Below the pieces are notes generated by a model. It saw only the letters and a program-made list of their open reading frames with translations. It was not told the origin of the DNA and did not search any database. This document shows positions 16,701-25,319 of a stretch of 64,000 nt of DNA, in pieces. Every line of letters begins with the position of its first letter. The stretch's first letter is position 1. Source of the stretch: Fodinicola acaciae (lineage in GTDB: Bacteria > Actinomycetota > Actinomycetes > Mycobacteriales > HKI-0501); assembly GCF_010993745.1 (NCBI RefSeq), contig NZ_WOTN01000003.1:930001-994000 (forward strand), written 5' to 3'. A program made the translations under genes and the position numbers.

Positions 16701-17981
16701 TTTGACGACTTCCGTAAGCATGTCGTCGACCCAGCGGTTCGCAGCTTCGACCTACGTGGCGAAGCCGATGCCGATCTGGTTGCCCGGCTCATCTTTGACC
16801 ACGTCCTGACGCTTGGCTGGACACCCGAGATCTTTCAGAACATTGACAAGTACGTGTCACGCCGATTCGCAGATCAAGAAAAGCAATATGAGACCTTCGC
16901 GCAAAAATACATCTGGATAGCCTTCAAGCAGATACTCGGCCGTCTCACCGACCACTACCAGCTCAGCACCAAACCATGGGGGCAAGATCGCACCCAATAC
17001 CAGACGCCCCTCGATGTCCACGGTCACGACATCGACCCCACTCTGCTGCTCCGTCGGACAGAGAACCGCGTCTACGACGACACCCCGTCGACCTGGTTCG
17101 CTCCCATGCAGGCAACGTTCCCGCAGAGTCTCGACGCGGCATGGGCCACCAACGACGCCTACGCCCCACGCGTCGATCAACTCCTCTTCGCCACAGACCA
17201 AGACGGATCTCAGTGGTTGCCGCTAGAAGGCCACTATCAGTGGTCTCAACCGCAGCATCCCGAAGACGCCGCCACAGGCACACCTCACCACCAGGCCTGG
17301 GCTCAAATCCGCTCCTACATCATCAACGCTGACGACGCCCGTCTGTGGGCTGCCTGGGCTCGCGGGCAGGACTTCGACGGACGGTGGATGCCAGAATCTG
17401 CTGGGCCCACAGGATTGTTACTCGCCGACCATCCATACAAATCTGATTGGCCGGACATCGAAGGCCGCGATGGGCACTACTACGACAAGACTCCGCCGCC
17501 GAACGGCTATACGATCACGACAGTGCAATATTGCGGCCTGGACAACGATTGGGACCAATCCGATAGTAAACACCTGCATGCGTTGATGCCCGCGACAGCG
17601 ATGTGCAAGCTAATGGGATTGCAGCGGGCCGACGATTTCCGATGGGAAGCCGCAGGCGATGTTCAAGCGGAAAACTTCGCAGCCCGCGAGGTAGGTCCTG
17701 ACAGCGTCCATATGCGTGCAGCGACATTAGTCAAGATGCTTCGCCGCGAGCACCGATGCCTGATCTGGACGATCCTCGCGCGCAAAGAGACCACCAGCGG
17801 GCTGCACGATTGGCCCCGCGATGGCCGACCAGTCTTTCGAACCCTGTCAGCCTCTTACCTCTTTGACGGCACGACCATACGACTGCTCGACGCCAACTCC
17901 CGCACACTTCACGCTGGCGGCGGCGAATCGAACCCAACCTCCTGGGCACTGCCAACCGAAGTGTCTATAAATGACGCGTAA
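13770..17981 (+). CDS. STAND (NACHT-like) ATPase with N-terminal Mrr-like nuclease domain; Avs-like defence candidate
   Basis: The protein has 1403 residues. Residues about 20-110 look like a PD-(D/E)xK/Mrr nuclease, with FEEL (25-28), NPDGGREG (52-59) and WQAK (71-74) in the expected order. A helical linker leads to a STAND ATPase with Walker A GTGGSGKT (355-362), Walker B LVIIDALNEA (425-434) and sensor IVSCRTEF near 460. About 800 further residues form a C-terminal sensor-like region. This nuclease-STAND-sensor order is that of AVAST (Avs4-like) proteins, which recognise conserved phage proteins and then cut DNA. At least four TTA codons and visibly more AT at third positions than its neighbours suggest recent acquisition. 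No partner gene is adjacent. Confidence 0.8.
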   Translation: MTVLPEINFHQIRGRAPSGSQRDGFEELCSQLMISGDLIEWPPDVVFSVFGNPDGGREGRGLLPDGTTWCWQAKYLFNLGAAEFGQIDESVRTALKSEPQLARYYVVLPYDRPASDRLDAKSAFTKWEEHVKKWKAAAVQDGRSVKFFYLGEHQLKECLIKSSQVGRLLYWFDIDGFSEERFRDIAARAESAAGPRYSPELNVELPVSEVFDGLGRTEAFQNGIRSKLGALRAARDAYGLSIPEVEKEQFRTAIDDLDRRLDQLDDLLQQAIARASLPDTTMPDLAPAIEPVQQALSVAVMLLQEHCLRDNHYVDNAASLATSINKIRSAVGRLVRFTEDRMWRSADQQAILVTGTGGSGKTHLLCDLAKIRIAQRAPTLIALGEQFTRGPVEDDLSKIVGFAGPSRHLLAAFNVACQTAGRAGLVIIDALNEAPDRQIWRRYLGSFLNELAKHSHLRLIVSCRTEFLADTLTSELRTRMTDVTHTGFSEVSREAIQQFLDWYGIQRPSFPLLDPEFTNPLFLKLLCTTLRQSGQHRFPRDGVGTTWIYDGFLSAMDARLGAENRCDYDSTRGLVRAVVEQIASTMMAQGRRLPRQRVEPITSQLLPGRPWSSDLLNGLLKEGVLAEGVVDGTRYVRFGYERLGDVAIARLIAARGLPEVEAACRTMAQTWYRHAGELQALASVLPETHGVELMDVLEISTDTRDYNVTRDFLGSLAYRRPESVTGRTVELARDLLGNHETYDDAVKALVQVASVPDHALNAIWLHHHLKSIPLRERDATWSFFCTQQAETDGPISALILWAWSDASETVEDDVRYLAALLMSWALSSSHRPTRDNSTKALVALLEKVPTTYQRILHSFHDIDDDYIEERLLAVGCGIAQRTMNPDVLFPVADAIRAFTLDRNYWPENLHSRDYARRAIEAALEQGWNMPAAGIAAQIQPPYTSVWTQDSRSIEDIRALAGPPGYAYSAVSHPLMSNFDDFRKHVVDPAVRSFDLRGEADADLVARLIFDHVLTLGWTPEIFQNIDKYVSRRFADQEKQYETFAQKYIWIAFKQILGRLTDHYQLSTKPWGQDRTQYQTPLDVHGHDIDPTLLLRRTENRVYDDTPSTWFAPMQATFPQSLDAAWATNDAYAPRVDQLLFATDQDGSQWLPLEGHYQWSQPQHPEDAATGTPHHQAWAQIRSYIINADDARLWAAWARGQDFDGRWMPESAGPTGLLLADHPYKSDWPDIEGRDGHYYDKTPPPNGYTITTVQYCGLDNDWDQSDSKHLHALMPATAMCKLMGLQRADDFRWEAAGDVQAENFAAREVGPDSVHMRAATLVKMLRREHRCLIWTILARKETTSGLHDWPRDGRPVFRTLSASYLFDGTTIRLLDANSRTLHAGGGESNPTSWALPTEVSINDA

Positions 17982-18046
17982 TGCTTTCATCTCTCCCCGG
18001 GGCGCGGGTCCGACTCGGTTTCTCCGTGGCTTGAGCGGCGCGATGC

Positions 18047-18433
18047 CGGCCGGTTCACTGATTAGTGTAAGGGCCAGGTCGTCGAAGTTGGCGAAGCTGA
18101 ATTCGTGTGTGTCGTTGATAATTTCGCGAATGTGAAGGATGTGGCTGACGATGGTCGGTAGGTTCGTGCAGTTAGCCGTCTGATAGAGGCTCGGCGTGTC
18201 GTGGGCATGAGGGTCGATTCCCGGCGCGGACGATGACGTCGTCGATTTCGCGGGTAGCTGTCGGCCGATTGCGTGGCCAGGACGACGGTGCCGCTGGGCC
18301 TGAGACAGCGTGCGATTTCCCTGACGACGTGGGCCGGTTCAGCTGCGTGATAGAGGCAGAACGCCGCGACAGCGGTGTCGACGCGGTCCCCCGCCGACGC
18401 GAACGCCAGAGGTCCGACGCGGTCAACGATCAA
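18047..18433 (-). pseudogene. Decayed class I methyltransferase fragment
   Basis: In one frame the minus strand reads VDTAVAAFCLYHAAEPAHVV, REIARCLRPSGTVVLATQ and SADSY, a typical post-motif-I methyltransferase segment. The sense then moves to other frames (REIDDVIVRAG, then IVSHILHIREIINDTHEF and FANFDDLALTLI). At least two frameshifts and the absence of the N-terminal SAM motif mark it as dead. It lies between the Avs-like gene and the peptidase; nothing else supported is found from 18440 to 18788. Confidence 0.6.
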
Positions 18434-18788
18434 CGCGCCAGCTCATCTAGCGCTTGGCCAAAACGACCTTACCATTATTGACTTCTGTATCACTATCGAA
18501 GTGCGCAAGGGCAATGGGATCGATGGCTTTGACGATACTGGCATCGACGAAGCAACCGCTGCCTGAGTCGACGTCGTATCCGTAGAACACGCTGCTGTCA
18601 GCACGTCATCGGCACACTATGGGCCGTTTGGGACGACGCACCCGCCGACGGCAGACATGGTCCTGAGCACCGGCTATAGGGGCAGACCCTCTACCGCCTG
18701 CTGCTCACCCGCCGCACGGTCTTCGGCTGACGCCGATTTTGGCGCCCAAACCAGAGTCCTCGCCGCGTACGAAGCTTCTGACGATCAC

Positions 18789-18849
18789 CGCGAGGGTGAC
18801 GTTTTGATGGTGCGTTGGCGCCTGACGATCGCCAAACGTCACCCTCGCG
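18789..18849 (-). terminator. 16-bp inverted repeat downstream of the secreted peptidase gene
   Basis: CGCGAGGGTGACGTTT at 18789-18804 is matched perfectly by AAACGTCACCCTCGCG at 18834-18849, with a 29-nt loop. It begins 17 bp past the stop of the minus-strand peptidase gene, so it probably ends that transcript. The long loop can fold further (GGCG/CGCC). Confidence 0.6.
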
Positions 18850-18865
18850 AGGTTGGTACGCCAGG

Positions 18866-20308
18866 TCAGGGCTTGCAGACCGTGCCCTTCGGCGGCAGTG
18901 TGCCGTCGATCAGGTAGCGGTCGCCGTAGGCGATCATGCAGGTCACACCCGAGTCGTACATGCCGTGGCCGTCGTGGTCGTAGAGCACCGACACCGAGCC
19001 GGGCACCTCACTGACGATGTGTTCCGGTCCAGTGTGATCGCGCCAAGCGCCAAGGCCGAGCACTGCCGGCAGTGTCACGTGGGTCAACGGTGTACGAGGG
19101 TTGACGATGCGGTTGGGCCAGCCCACGCACGCCAGTGGATCCCGCAGAAACGCGCCCGGCATGTCCGGGGCGAGCCTGGCACCCCGCGCACGCGATTGCC
19201 GATATTCCGCGTAGTCGCGGACTCCGTAGCCGTCCGGACACATCACCGTGTACGTCGCCGGGGCCGCCAGTGGTTTCAGGTCGGTGCTGCCCGGCGGGAG
19301 GTCGGCGATGAATCCCGAGGCGTCACCGTGCAACGCCTTGTCGATCATGCGAGCCAGGTCGGGCCAGCCGTCGGAGTTTTGGGCGTACAAACTCGCGACT
19401 TGGACCATGTCGAAGCCGCTGTAGGCGACCGGTTCGTGGCCGACGACCGGCACCGGTTTGCGATCCGCGCCGGCGAGCAGCTTGCGCCAGACGGTCTTGA
19501 CGTCCTTGCCATGCAGCGCGCACTGCGTGTTTTCGCCACACCACTGCACGAAACGCGAGAACTGTCGCTCGATGAGTGGATAGACTTCCCGGTCGATGGT
19601 CGCGGGGTCGGCCGTGTGGTCCACGGCGCCGTCGAGTACGAGCGCCCGCACCCGTTGCGGAAACAGGGTCGCGTAGGTCGTCGCGGGCACGCCACCGTAC
19701 GACGTGGCGATCATGTTGACTTTCGGCTCGCCCAACGCGATCCGGATCGCCTCTAGGTCACGGGCGACGGACTTGGAGTCGAGATGATCGAAGAATTCCG
19801 GGTCGTGGCGCCGGCACTCCTGGGCAGAGCGCCGGTTCGTGGCGCCTTGCTTGGCGTATTCCGCTGGACCGTTCGGTTGGCTGACGACCACTCCGCCTGT
19901 CCAGCAGGTGATCGGCAACGGCCCGGGAATGTCCGGACTCTCCGGCGGGTTCCAGCGGGGATCGAGGCTGACGATGTCGAATCGCTTGCGGGTGTTCTGG
20001 TAGTTCTTGGCGCTGGCTGCCAGCGCGTCGACGCCGGAGGCAGCCGGACCGCCGGGTACCGCGAGGACGGTCCCGATCCGGTGGCTGGGGTCGGTGGCCG
20101 GCAACCGGCCGATACGCAGGGTGATCTTGCGGCCGCCGGGTGCCGCCCAGTCGACGGGTACGTCGATCGTCGAGCACTGCATACCGGCCGGCATGCCCCT
20201 GCCGGCGCAGGTTTTCCAATCGGGCGTTGTCGCGGCAGCGGCCGGCAGGCCGGCCACCGCGAGGCCGATCGCGGTCGCTATTCCAGTGATATAGGTAAAA
20301 GATCGCAT
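18866..20308 (-). CDS. Secreted alpha/beta hydrolase, tripeptidyl aminopeptidase-like
   Basis: The 480-residue precursor has a signal peptide (hydrophobic core about residues 7-20, cleavage probably after the AAAA near 25). The fold shows VPGGPAASG near 85, nucleophile segment ATSYGG (Ser203) near 201-206, and a late HDGHGM segment that supplies the catalytic His. The C-terminal part matches the TAP-like domain of Streptomyces tripeptidyl aminopeptidases. Two deviations are visible: the usual GxSYGG begins with Ala, and the normal DPRGxGxS motif reads DPRWNPPES. It may therefore act on other substrates. A single gene, it is followed by a 16-bp inverted repeat. Confidence 0.82.
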   Translation of the reverse strand: MRSFTYITGIATAIGLAVAGLPAAAATTPDWKTCAGRGMPAGMQCSTIDVPVDWAAPGGRKITLRIGRLPATDPSHRIGTVLAVPGGPAASGVDALAASAKNYQNTRKRFDIVSLDPRWNPPESPDIPGPLPITCWTGGVVVSQPNGPAEYAKQGATNRRSAQECRRHDPEFFDHLDSKSVARDLEAIRIALGEPKVNMIATSYGGVPATTYATLFPQRVRALVLDGAVDHTADPATIDREVYPLIERQFSRFVQWCGENTQCALHGKDVKTVWRKLLAGADRKPVPVVGHEPVAYSGFDMVQVASLYAQNSDGWPDLARMIDKALHGDASGFIADLPPGSTDLKPLAAPATYTVMCPDGYGVRDYAEYRQSRARGARLAPDMPGAFLRDPLACVGWPNRIVNPRTPLTHVTLPAVLGLGAWRDHTGPEHIVSEVPGSVSVLYDHDGHGMYDSGVTCMIAYGDRYLIDGTLPPKGTVCKP

Positions 20309-20504
20309 AGTCGTGATCCTTCCTCGTAGCCAGTGGTCGATGGACCCTAGCTAGAGTTAGGTGCGGACCACGTCTGCCCGCAGGCATATCTTCAGCGGCG
20401 CCGCCGGCGGCGCACAGCGGCGGCGACGACGGCCGCACCGGTCAGCAGGCCGGCTCCGGCGAGCGCCGGAGCGCCGACCTTGATGGCTTTGCGGCCGGCA
20501 CGAT

Positions 20505-20993
20505 TTGCTGACCGCATCTCCCGCGCGGACGCGGGAAGAGTGCACGTTCTTGTCGCGACACGGCGAAGGTGTCGCCGCGCTCGTGCCGGCCGGTCTCCAG
20601 GAACAACTGCTCGCGGCGGTGACGCAGGCGCGTACCGCTTCCGACCAGCGAGTCCACCTGCCGCTGGGCCTGGACGGCAATGCCTTGCGCGCCGGTACCG
20701 TACACGTCACCGAACGAGAGCCCGCGCCTGGGCAAGAGCCTGCACCGAGCCCGGAACCGGAGCCTAAGCCAGCCCCCGCCCCGCGCCTGCTCTCGAGCTC
20801 GCATCGGCACCCCTTGTCGCCGAGGAGGATCCGGCTTCCGACCCGAGCTCGGCACCCGTGCGAACCTTGACTGCGGCGGAGGCGCAGGCGCTACCAGACC
20901 GCCGCTGCCGAGCTGCGCACCGCCGAGCAGGAGGTCTTCCACGATCCGCATCTCTGGCTGGCCGTTTACCTGCCTTTCGTCACCGGCGGATGA
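20505..20993 (+). pseudogene. Possible frameshifted protein-coding remnant
   Basis: Coding-like sequence appears in three successive frames. The first is ECTFLSRHGEGVAALVPAG with RVHLPLGLDGNALRAGTV and a Pro/Glu-rich linker. The second is LELASAPLVAEEDPASDP with VRTLTAAEAQAL. The third is AELRTAEQEVFHDPHLWLAV with YLPFVTGG and a stop. The SRHGEGVAALVP stretch is reminiscent of Phd-type antitoxins, but the match is weak. If real, the gene has at least two frameshifts. Small ORFs on the opposite strand make the region ambiguous. Confidence 0.35.
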
Positions 20994-21150
20994 GCAGCCG
21001 CCTCGCGGATTGTCATCACGATGACCGCGATGGCGATCTGGACGCATCCCCACAGCAGCAAGGTGGGATGTGTCCAGGCGGTCAGCCCCGGACGGCGCGT
21101 GATCCTCATTGGCGACGTCCAGGGTGGAGTGCGATCCTCCCCTCACGCCG

Positions 21151-22092
21151 TCAGCCTGAACGACCCGTCAAGGTGTCCAGAACGGACTCGATCTCCGCAC
21201 GTGCGTGCCCTTCGGTCCTGGCGCGCAGTTCCCGCATTGGCTCGACGGCTCTGTGCACACCCAACGTGGCCGCGGCCCGGACGGCGCGGCGGTCGACGTC
21301 CAGGCGCAGCAACACGAGGTTGTCCACGAGGGTGCGTTCGCGGCCGGTCACCTCGTCCAATCCGTGGGTGCTGAGGTTGGCCTTGCGGCTGTCGATGCTG
21401 TTGACCAGCCGACGTATCGCTTTGTTGGTGGAGCGCCAGGTCAGGCCCAGGTCCTCGGCCGTCTCGCCCGCCTCCCATCGGGCGATGATCTCTCGTAGTT
21501 CGGCAAGTGCCTCGGTCTTCACGGTTGTCAGCGACGACAGCAGCCGTCCGCTGACGCTCCTGAGCACCTCACCCGACCTCGCCTGGTCATCATCCAGTCC
21601 GACGAGGGTGATCAGCGCGCGTGTCGCCTCGGACCGCGCGGTGGGATCGGGGTCGGTCGAGGTCACTTCGAACAGGATTTCCCGGTCCGCGTTGGGGAAC
21701 TCGGCCAGCAGCCGGGCGGCAGCGCCCCGGTTGAAGCCGGTGCCCTCATGCATGCGCAGTAACCGGATCATGGCCGGTTCACCGGAGTAGTCATGCAACT
21801 CAAACAGCGTCCTCGCGGCGGCCACACGCATAGTCGGCGCGGCTCGCTCGGAGGTCGCCTCAATGAGCGCCGGGATGGCGCGATAGCAGTAAACATTGGC
21901 CAGTGCCGTGGCCGCGCGGCCGTCGTAGGTGGCGAGCTTGGCGATGAGGACGAGCTCCGCCTCCTCCCGCTCCTCGCCGGTAAGGTCGAAGATCGCGCTG
22001 ACGCCGGCGATCTCGTCGAGGGAGTCTCTCGTAAGCCTGACGGGGGTGGTCACCGCAGACAGGAACCGCTCGAACGCGGCCGAACGTGCCAT
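21151..22092 (-). CDS. HEAT-repeat-like protein
   Basis: I start at ATG 22092 (MARSAAFERFLSAV); longer in-frame starts exist but add a Pro/Arg-rich stretch unlike the rest. The 313-residue protein is built from paired helices with conserved Ala/Leu (AIPALIEATSERAAPTMRVA, GFNRGAAARLLAEFPNADRE, ARSEATRALITLVGLDDD). It ends RAVEPMRELRARTEGHAR. This is the pattern of HEAT/armadillo repeats used for protein or nucleic-acid binding. No catalytic motif or signal peptide is visible. Context gives no clue: a pseudogene region lies downstream and an IS3 remnant upstream. Confidence 0.65.
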   Translation of the reverse strand: MARSAAFERFLSAVTTPVRLTRDSLDEIAGVSAIFDLTGEEREEAELVLIAKLATYDGRAATALANVYCYRAIPALIEATSERAAPTMRVAAARTLFELHDYSGEPAMIRLLRMHEGTGFNRGAAARLLAEFPNADREILFEVTSTDPDPTARSEATRALITLVGLDDDQARSGEVLRSVSGRLLSSLTTVKTEALAELREIIARWEAGETAEDLGLTWRSTNKAIRRLVNSIDSRKANLSTHGLDEVTGRERTLVDNLVLLRLDVDRRAVRAAATLGVHRAVEPMRELRARTEGHARAEIESVLDTLTGRSG

Positions 22093-22253
22093 CGGCCTGA
22101 TGGTACAGAACCCGTCAGCATGCTCGTTATGTGAACGGAAGCCACTATGCGGCATGAGCGGGCGTTCGTATGGCGCGATGATGGCAAACGGCTTTTCTGT
22201 GAATCTCGAAGGTTGGTGCGGGCACGGTTTTCGTCCCTTGGTTGGCCTGGCCG

Positions 22254-22650
22254 TGGAGGGTTCCCGCTTTTGTTTACACAACTTAAGCGGCGTTATTTCC
22301 TTGGTTCATGAATCTGTTCTCGTACTCGACGGGTGTGAGATATTCGAGCGCGGAATGGATTCTCCGGGTGTTGTAATACCCCTCGATGTATTCGAACGTG
22401 CCGCGTTTCAGTCTAGCCACAGTGTCGAACGGGTGCAAGTGAATGTACTCCTTTTTCAACGTTGCCCAGAAAGATTCCGCGGCCGCGTTGTCGCAACAGA
22501 TCCCGGTCCGCCCCACCGAGTTCCGGACACCATTCTCCTGGCAGAAGTCGACAAATTCCCGGCTGGTGTACTGGCTGCCCCGGTCGGCGTGGAGTACCAC
22601 CCCGTCCGCCGGCCGGCGGACGGTTATCGCCATCGAAAGGGCGGCCGTCA
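22254..22650 (-). mobile_element. IS3-family remnant (3' end only)
   Basis: The terminal repeat TGGAGGGTTCCCGCTT begins at 22254 and matches the left end of the IS3 copy at 42570 (TGGAGGGGCCCCGCTT). Inside are the C-terminal roughly 130 codons of an OrfB transposase, from TAALSMAI through HADRGSQYTSREFVDF to EYENRF. Homology to the other copy stops near 22650, where host sequence begins. The 5' two thirds of the element are missing. Confidence 0.8.
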
Positions 22651-23164
22651 CCTCAGGATGTTTTTCTTCCAGTGCCACCATTATCCGACTGGCCGATGTG
22701 AGCGTCGCCCAATCGGTCAGGTTGAACGGATGCCGCGTGATCCACATAAACTCGCGCCGACCGTCTTGTCCGGTCTTTATGTCCTGGGCAGTGATGCTGT
22801 AGGCGTTGGCGAGGAACTCCCAATACTCGACGTTTTGCTTGCCGCCGGCCGAGTCGTAGTTTTTGACTTCGACGTACAACGGCGTTGGTGGATTTGTATG
22901 AATCCCGCCAAACAGGTCGTAGCGTTTGACCTTGCCATCGAGTCGTTGAAGTGTACAGACCGCCGGGTTGGTGTACACGTTGAAGGGAAGTTCAATCCAT
23001 GTCGTGCTCTCAAGCCATCGCTTTGCGAGGTTGATGCCGTCAATCCCGTCCCGCTGTACAGACTCGGCGGCAGACATCTTGACATCGTATAGCAGCCGCC
23101 TACCCTCTGCACTGAGATCTGCGCGCTCAGTGCCTATGACGCCCGATCGCCGGCTCCAAAGCAT
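22283..23164 (-). pseudogene. Chimeric ORF: truncated host gene fused in frame to IS3 transposase C-terminus
   Basis: Residues about 1-167 (possible start at ATG 23164 or 23077) form an alpha/beta protein of unknown family with ELPFNVYTNPAVCTLQR, LYVEVKNYDSAGG and MWITRHPFNLTDW. The EVKNY strand after an earlier acidic residue is reminiscent of PD-(D/E)xK nucleases. From about residue 168 the sequence is IS3 OrfB, with the DRGSQYT and NAAAESFWATLK regions that carry the last two catalytic acids. The transposase part lacks the first Asp and the DNA-binding domain. The fusion arose where an IS3 copy and the host gene were joined by deletion. Any function would come from the host half. Confidence 0.7.
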
Positions 23165-23318
23165 AAAAGAGCGACCATTCTCGCGGGGCAGCTACGTCCG
23201 CGTGTGTAGCGACGCCGTACCGAGTGGTCGGTCAGGCGAAGACACGGCTGACTGACCACACACTCCCCGACCGGGACATGGGTTGCACTAGACCACCAAT
23301 GTGGGCGATAACCTTCCC

Positions 23319-25211
23319 ATGACACGACGGTCGCTTATCGAGCTCCTCGACGACGAGGCGCCACCGGCCAAGTTCTACGAGCAGCTGCGTCTCGCCGAAC
23401 GCGACACCGATGCAAGTGAGCTGGAACGGCTCCGGGAGGAGTTCGCTGTCGCGATGCGCGTCCGGTCGAGAATGGCGTGGCAACGTCAGCACGAGTCCGA
23501 GCTGCGGGCACTCTACGAGACCGCCAACGACCTGACCGCGCTCCGTGACGTCGATGCGGTGCTGTCAGCGATCGTGCACCGCGCGAGACAGCTGCTGGCC
23601 GCCGATCTCGGCTATCTGAGCCTGATCGACGAAGCACAGCATGACTGCTACATCCGCACAACCGACGGCTCGCAATCGGCCGCGTTCCCCACGTTGCGGC
23701 TACCGCTGGGCACCGGAGTGCTCGGCATGGTGATTCACAATCCGACCCCCTACGCCACCGACGACTATCTGGCAGAAAAGGGGATTGTCCACCTGGAACA
23801 CGTCGACGCAGCAACCGTCACCGAGGGAATCCGCGCGGTACTCGGTGTTCCGCTGCTGCTCAACGGAGTCGTGACAGGGGCGCTGCTGGTTGCCAATCGC
23901 AGCAAGCGGACCTTCTCCCACGACGAGGTCGCGCTGTTGAGCTCACTCGCAGCGCATGCTGCCGTCGCGCTGGAGAACGCGCGCCTTTTCGAGGAAACCC
24001 GTTCCGCAGTCCGTGACCTGAACCAGGTCAACGCCGAAGTCCGGGCGTACACGGTGTCGCTCGAGCTCGCCTCAAGCGCACACGACCGGCTCGCCGACGT
24101 ACTCCTGCAGGGCGGTGGCATCACGGACGTCGCCCGGGTGCTCGCCGATGTGCTCGCCGGGCAGGTGTGGGTGTTCGACCCAAGTGGGCACAATTTGGCA
24201 GTGGCAAGTGGAGCTTCGGAGCCCGGTGTTTCGCTCGACGCCGCCGTTGCAGAAGCGCTGAAGACCGGGCATTCGGCCGAGGTCACCACAGCTTCTGGCG
24301 ATGTCCGCGCAGTCGCCGTCGCCAGGGCAGGCTCCCAGCATCTCGCGACCGTTGTGCTCGGTCGCAGCGTCCCCCTAGGCGACGTCGACCGGCGCATCCT
24401 CGAACGCACGGCCGTCGTGACCGGGCTGCTGCTGATGTTCCAGCGAACGGTCGCGGAGGCGGAGCAACGCGTCCGAGGTGACCTCCTCGACGACCTTCTG
24501 TCCGATCCGCACCGCGACCCGGACAGCTTCCGTGAGCGGGCGCGGCGACACCGCGCCGATCTCGACGCTCCACAGGTCGTTATCGTCGCTCGAGTGCACG
24601 CCGTGGAGCGGCACCGAGGAGCCGGTGTCGCAGCCCGGCTGGTCACCGGTTACCACGGGCTCTCCGGGCTGCGCAACGGCGACGTGGTACTCGTCGTTCC
24701 CGGAACCGACCCCCTCGGTACGGCCGACAACATCATCGGCAGGCTACGCGGTGCCATCGGCGAGGACGTGACAGCCGGGGTGGCCGGCCCAGCCATCGGG
24801 CCCGGCCGGATCGTCGAGTCTTACCGCGAAGCACAGCAGTGCCTCGCGGCGTTGCTCGCTCTCGACCGGCACGGGGAAATCGCAGACGCTCCCACTCTCG
24901 GCTTCGCCCGGTTTTTACTGTGCCGCGCCGATGCAGCCGAGGTCGACGACTACCTGCAGCGGGTGCTGGGCCCGGTGCTGACCTATGACGCCAGGAGGGG
25001 CACCCAATTGACCGCTACCCTCGACGCGTGGTTCGCCGTTGGGGGCGGCCTCAACGCGGTCGGCGCGGGCCTGCACGTCCATCCGAACACCGTCGCGCAA
25101 CGCCTGGAAAGAGTCGGAGCCCTGCTCGGGAACCAGTGGCGCAGGCCCGATCGTGCACTGGACATCCAACTCGCCCTGCGGATGTGGCGCATGCGTCAGG
25201 ACCGCGACTGA
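23319..25211 (+). CDS. GAF-domain PucR/CdaR-type transcriptional regulator
   Basis: ATG 23319 (MTRRSLIELLDDEAPP) is preferred; a GTG six codons upstream is also possible. The 630-residue protein has an N-terminal helical segment, a GAF domain at about residues 60-220 (LYETANDLTALRDVDAVLSA, LGVPLLLNGVVTGALLVA), a central ligand-binding-like region and a C-terminal PucR HTH (GLHVHPNTVAQRLERVGALL). Such regulators control catabolic genes for purines, aromatics or glycols. It sits immediately upstream of the acyl-CoA ligase and SDR genes on the same strand, so it probably controls them and perhaps the facing transporter operon. Confidence 0.85.
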   Translation: MTRRSLIELLDDEAPPAKFYEQLRLAERDTDASELERLREEFAVAMRVRSRMAWQRQHESELRALYETANDLTALRDVDAVLSAIVHRARQLLAADLGYLSLIDEAQHDCYIRTTDGSQSAAFPTLRLPLGTGVLGMVIHNPTPYATDDYLAEKGIVHLEHVDAATVTEGIRAVLGVPLLLNGVVTGALLVANRSKRTFSHDEVALLSSLAAHAAVALENARLFEETRSAVRDLNQVNAEVRAYTVSLELASSAHDRLADVLLQGGGITDVARVLADVLAGQVWVFDPSGHNLAVASGASEPGVSLDAAVAEALKTGHSAEVTTASGDVRAVAVARAGSQHLATVVLGRSVPLGDVDRRILERTAVVTGLLLMFQRTVAEAEQRVRGDLLDDLLSDPHRDPDSFRERARRHRADLDAPQVVIVARVHAVERHRGAGVAARLVTGYHGLSGLRNGDVVLVVPGTDPLGTADNIIGRLRGAIGEDVTAGVAGPAIGPGRIVESYREAQQCLAALLALDRHGEIADAPTLGFARFLLCRADAAEVDDYLQRVLGPVLTYDARRGTQLTATLDAWFAVGGGLNAVGAGLHVHPNTVAQRLERVGALLGNQWRRPDRALDIQLALRMWRMRQDRD

Positions 25212-25319
25212 CCTTCCAGTAAACGGCGCGTGCGGACGTGTCGCGACCACACAGAACACCCGGCACTGTGCCGCTGCACCACATGGCGCGGTGCGTACGC
25301 CTTGCATACCGTCAGGGAC

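Noticed and set aside
20392-20517. 41-aa minus-strand ORF ending in a hydrophobic stretch and six arginines.
   Set aside because: No ribosome-binding site at a usual distance and the arginine run comes from a GC-rich repeat; it may be a gene tail, but nothing upstream supports it.
20966-21109. 47-aa minus-strand ORF with one hydrophobic segment (MRITRRPGLTAWTHPTLLLW...).
   Set aside because: Plausible as a small membrane protein, but it has no ribosome-binding site and overlaps antisense coding-like sequence (AELRTAEQEVFHDPHLWLAV), so I could not choose.
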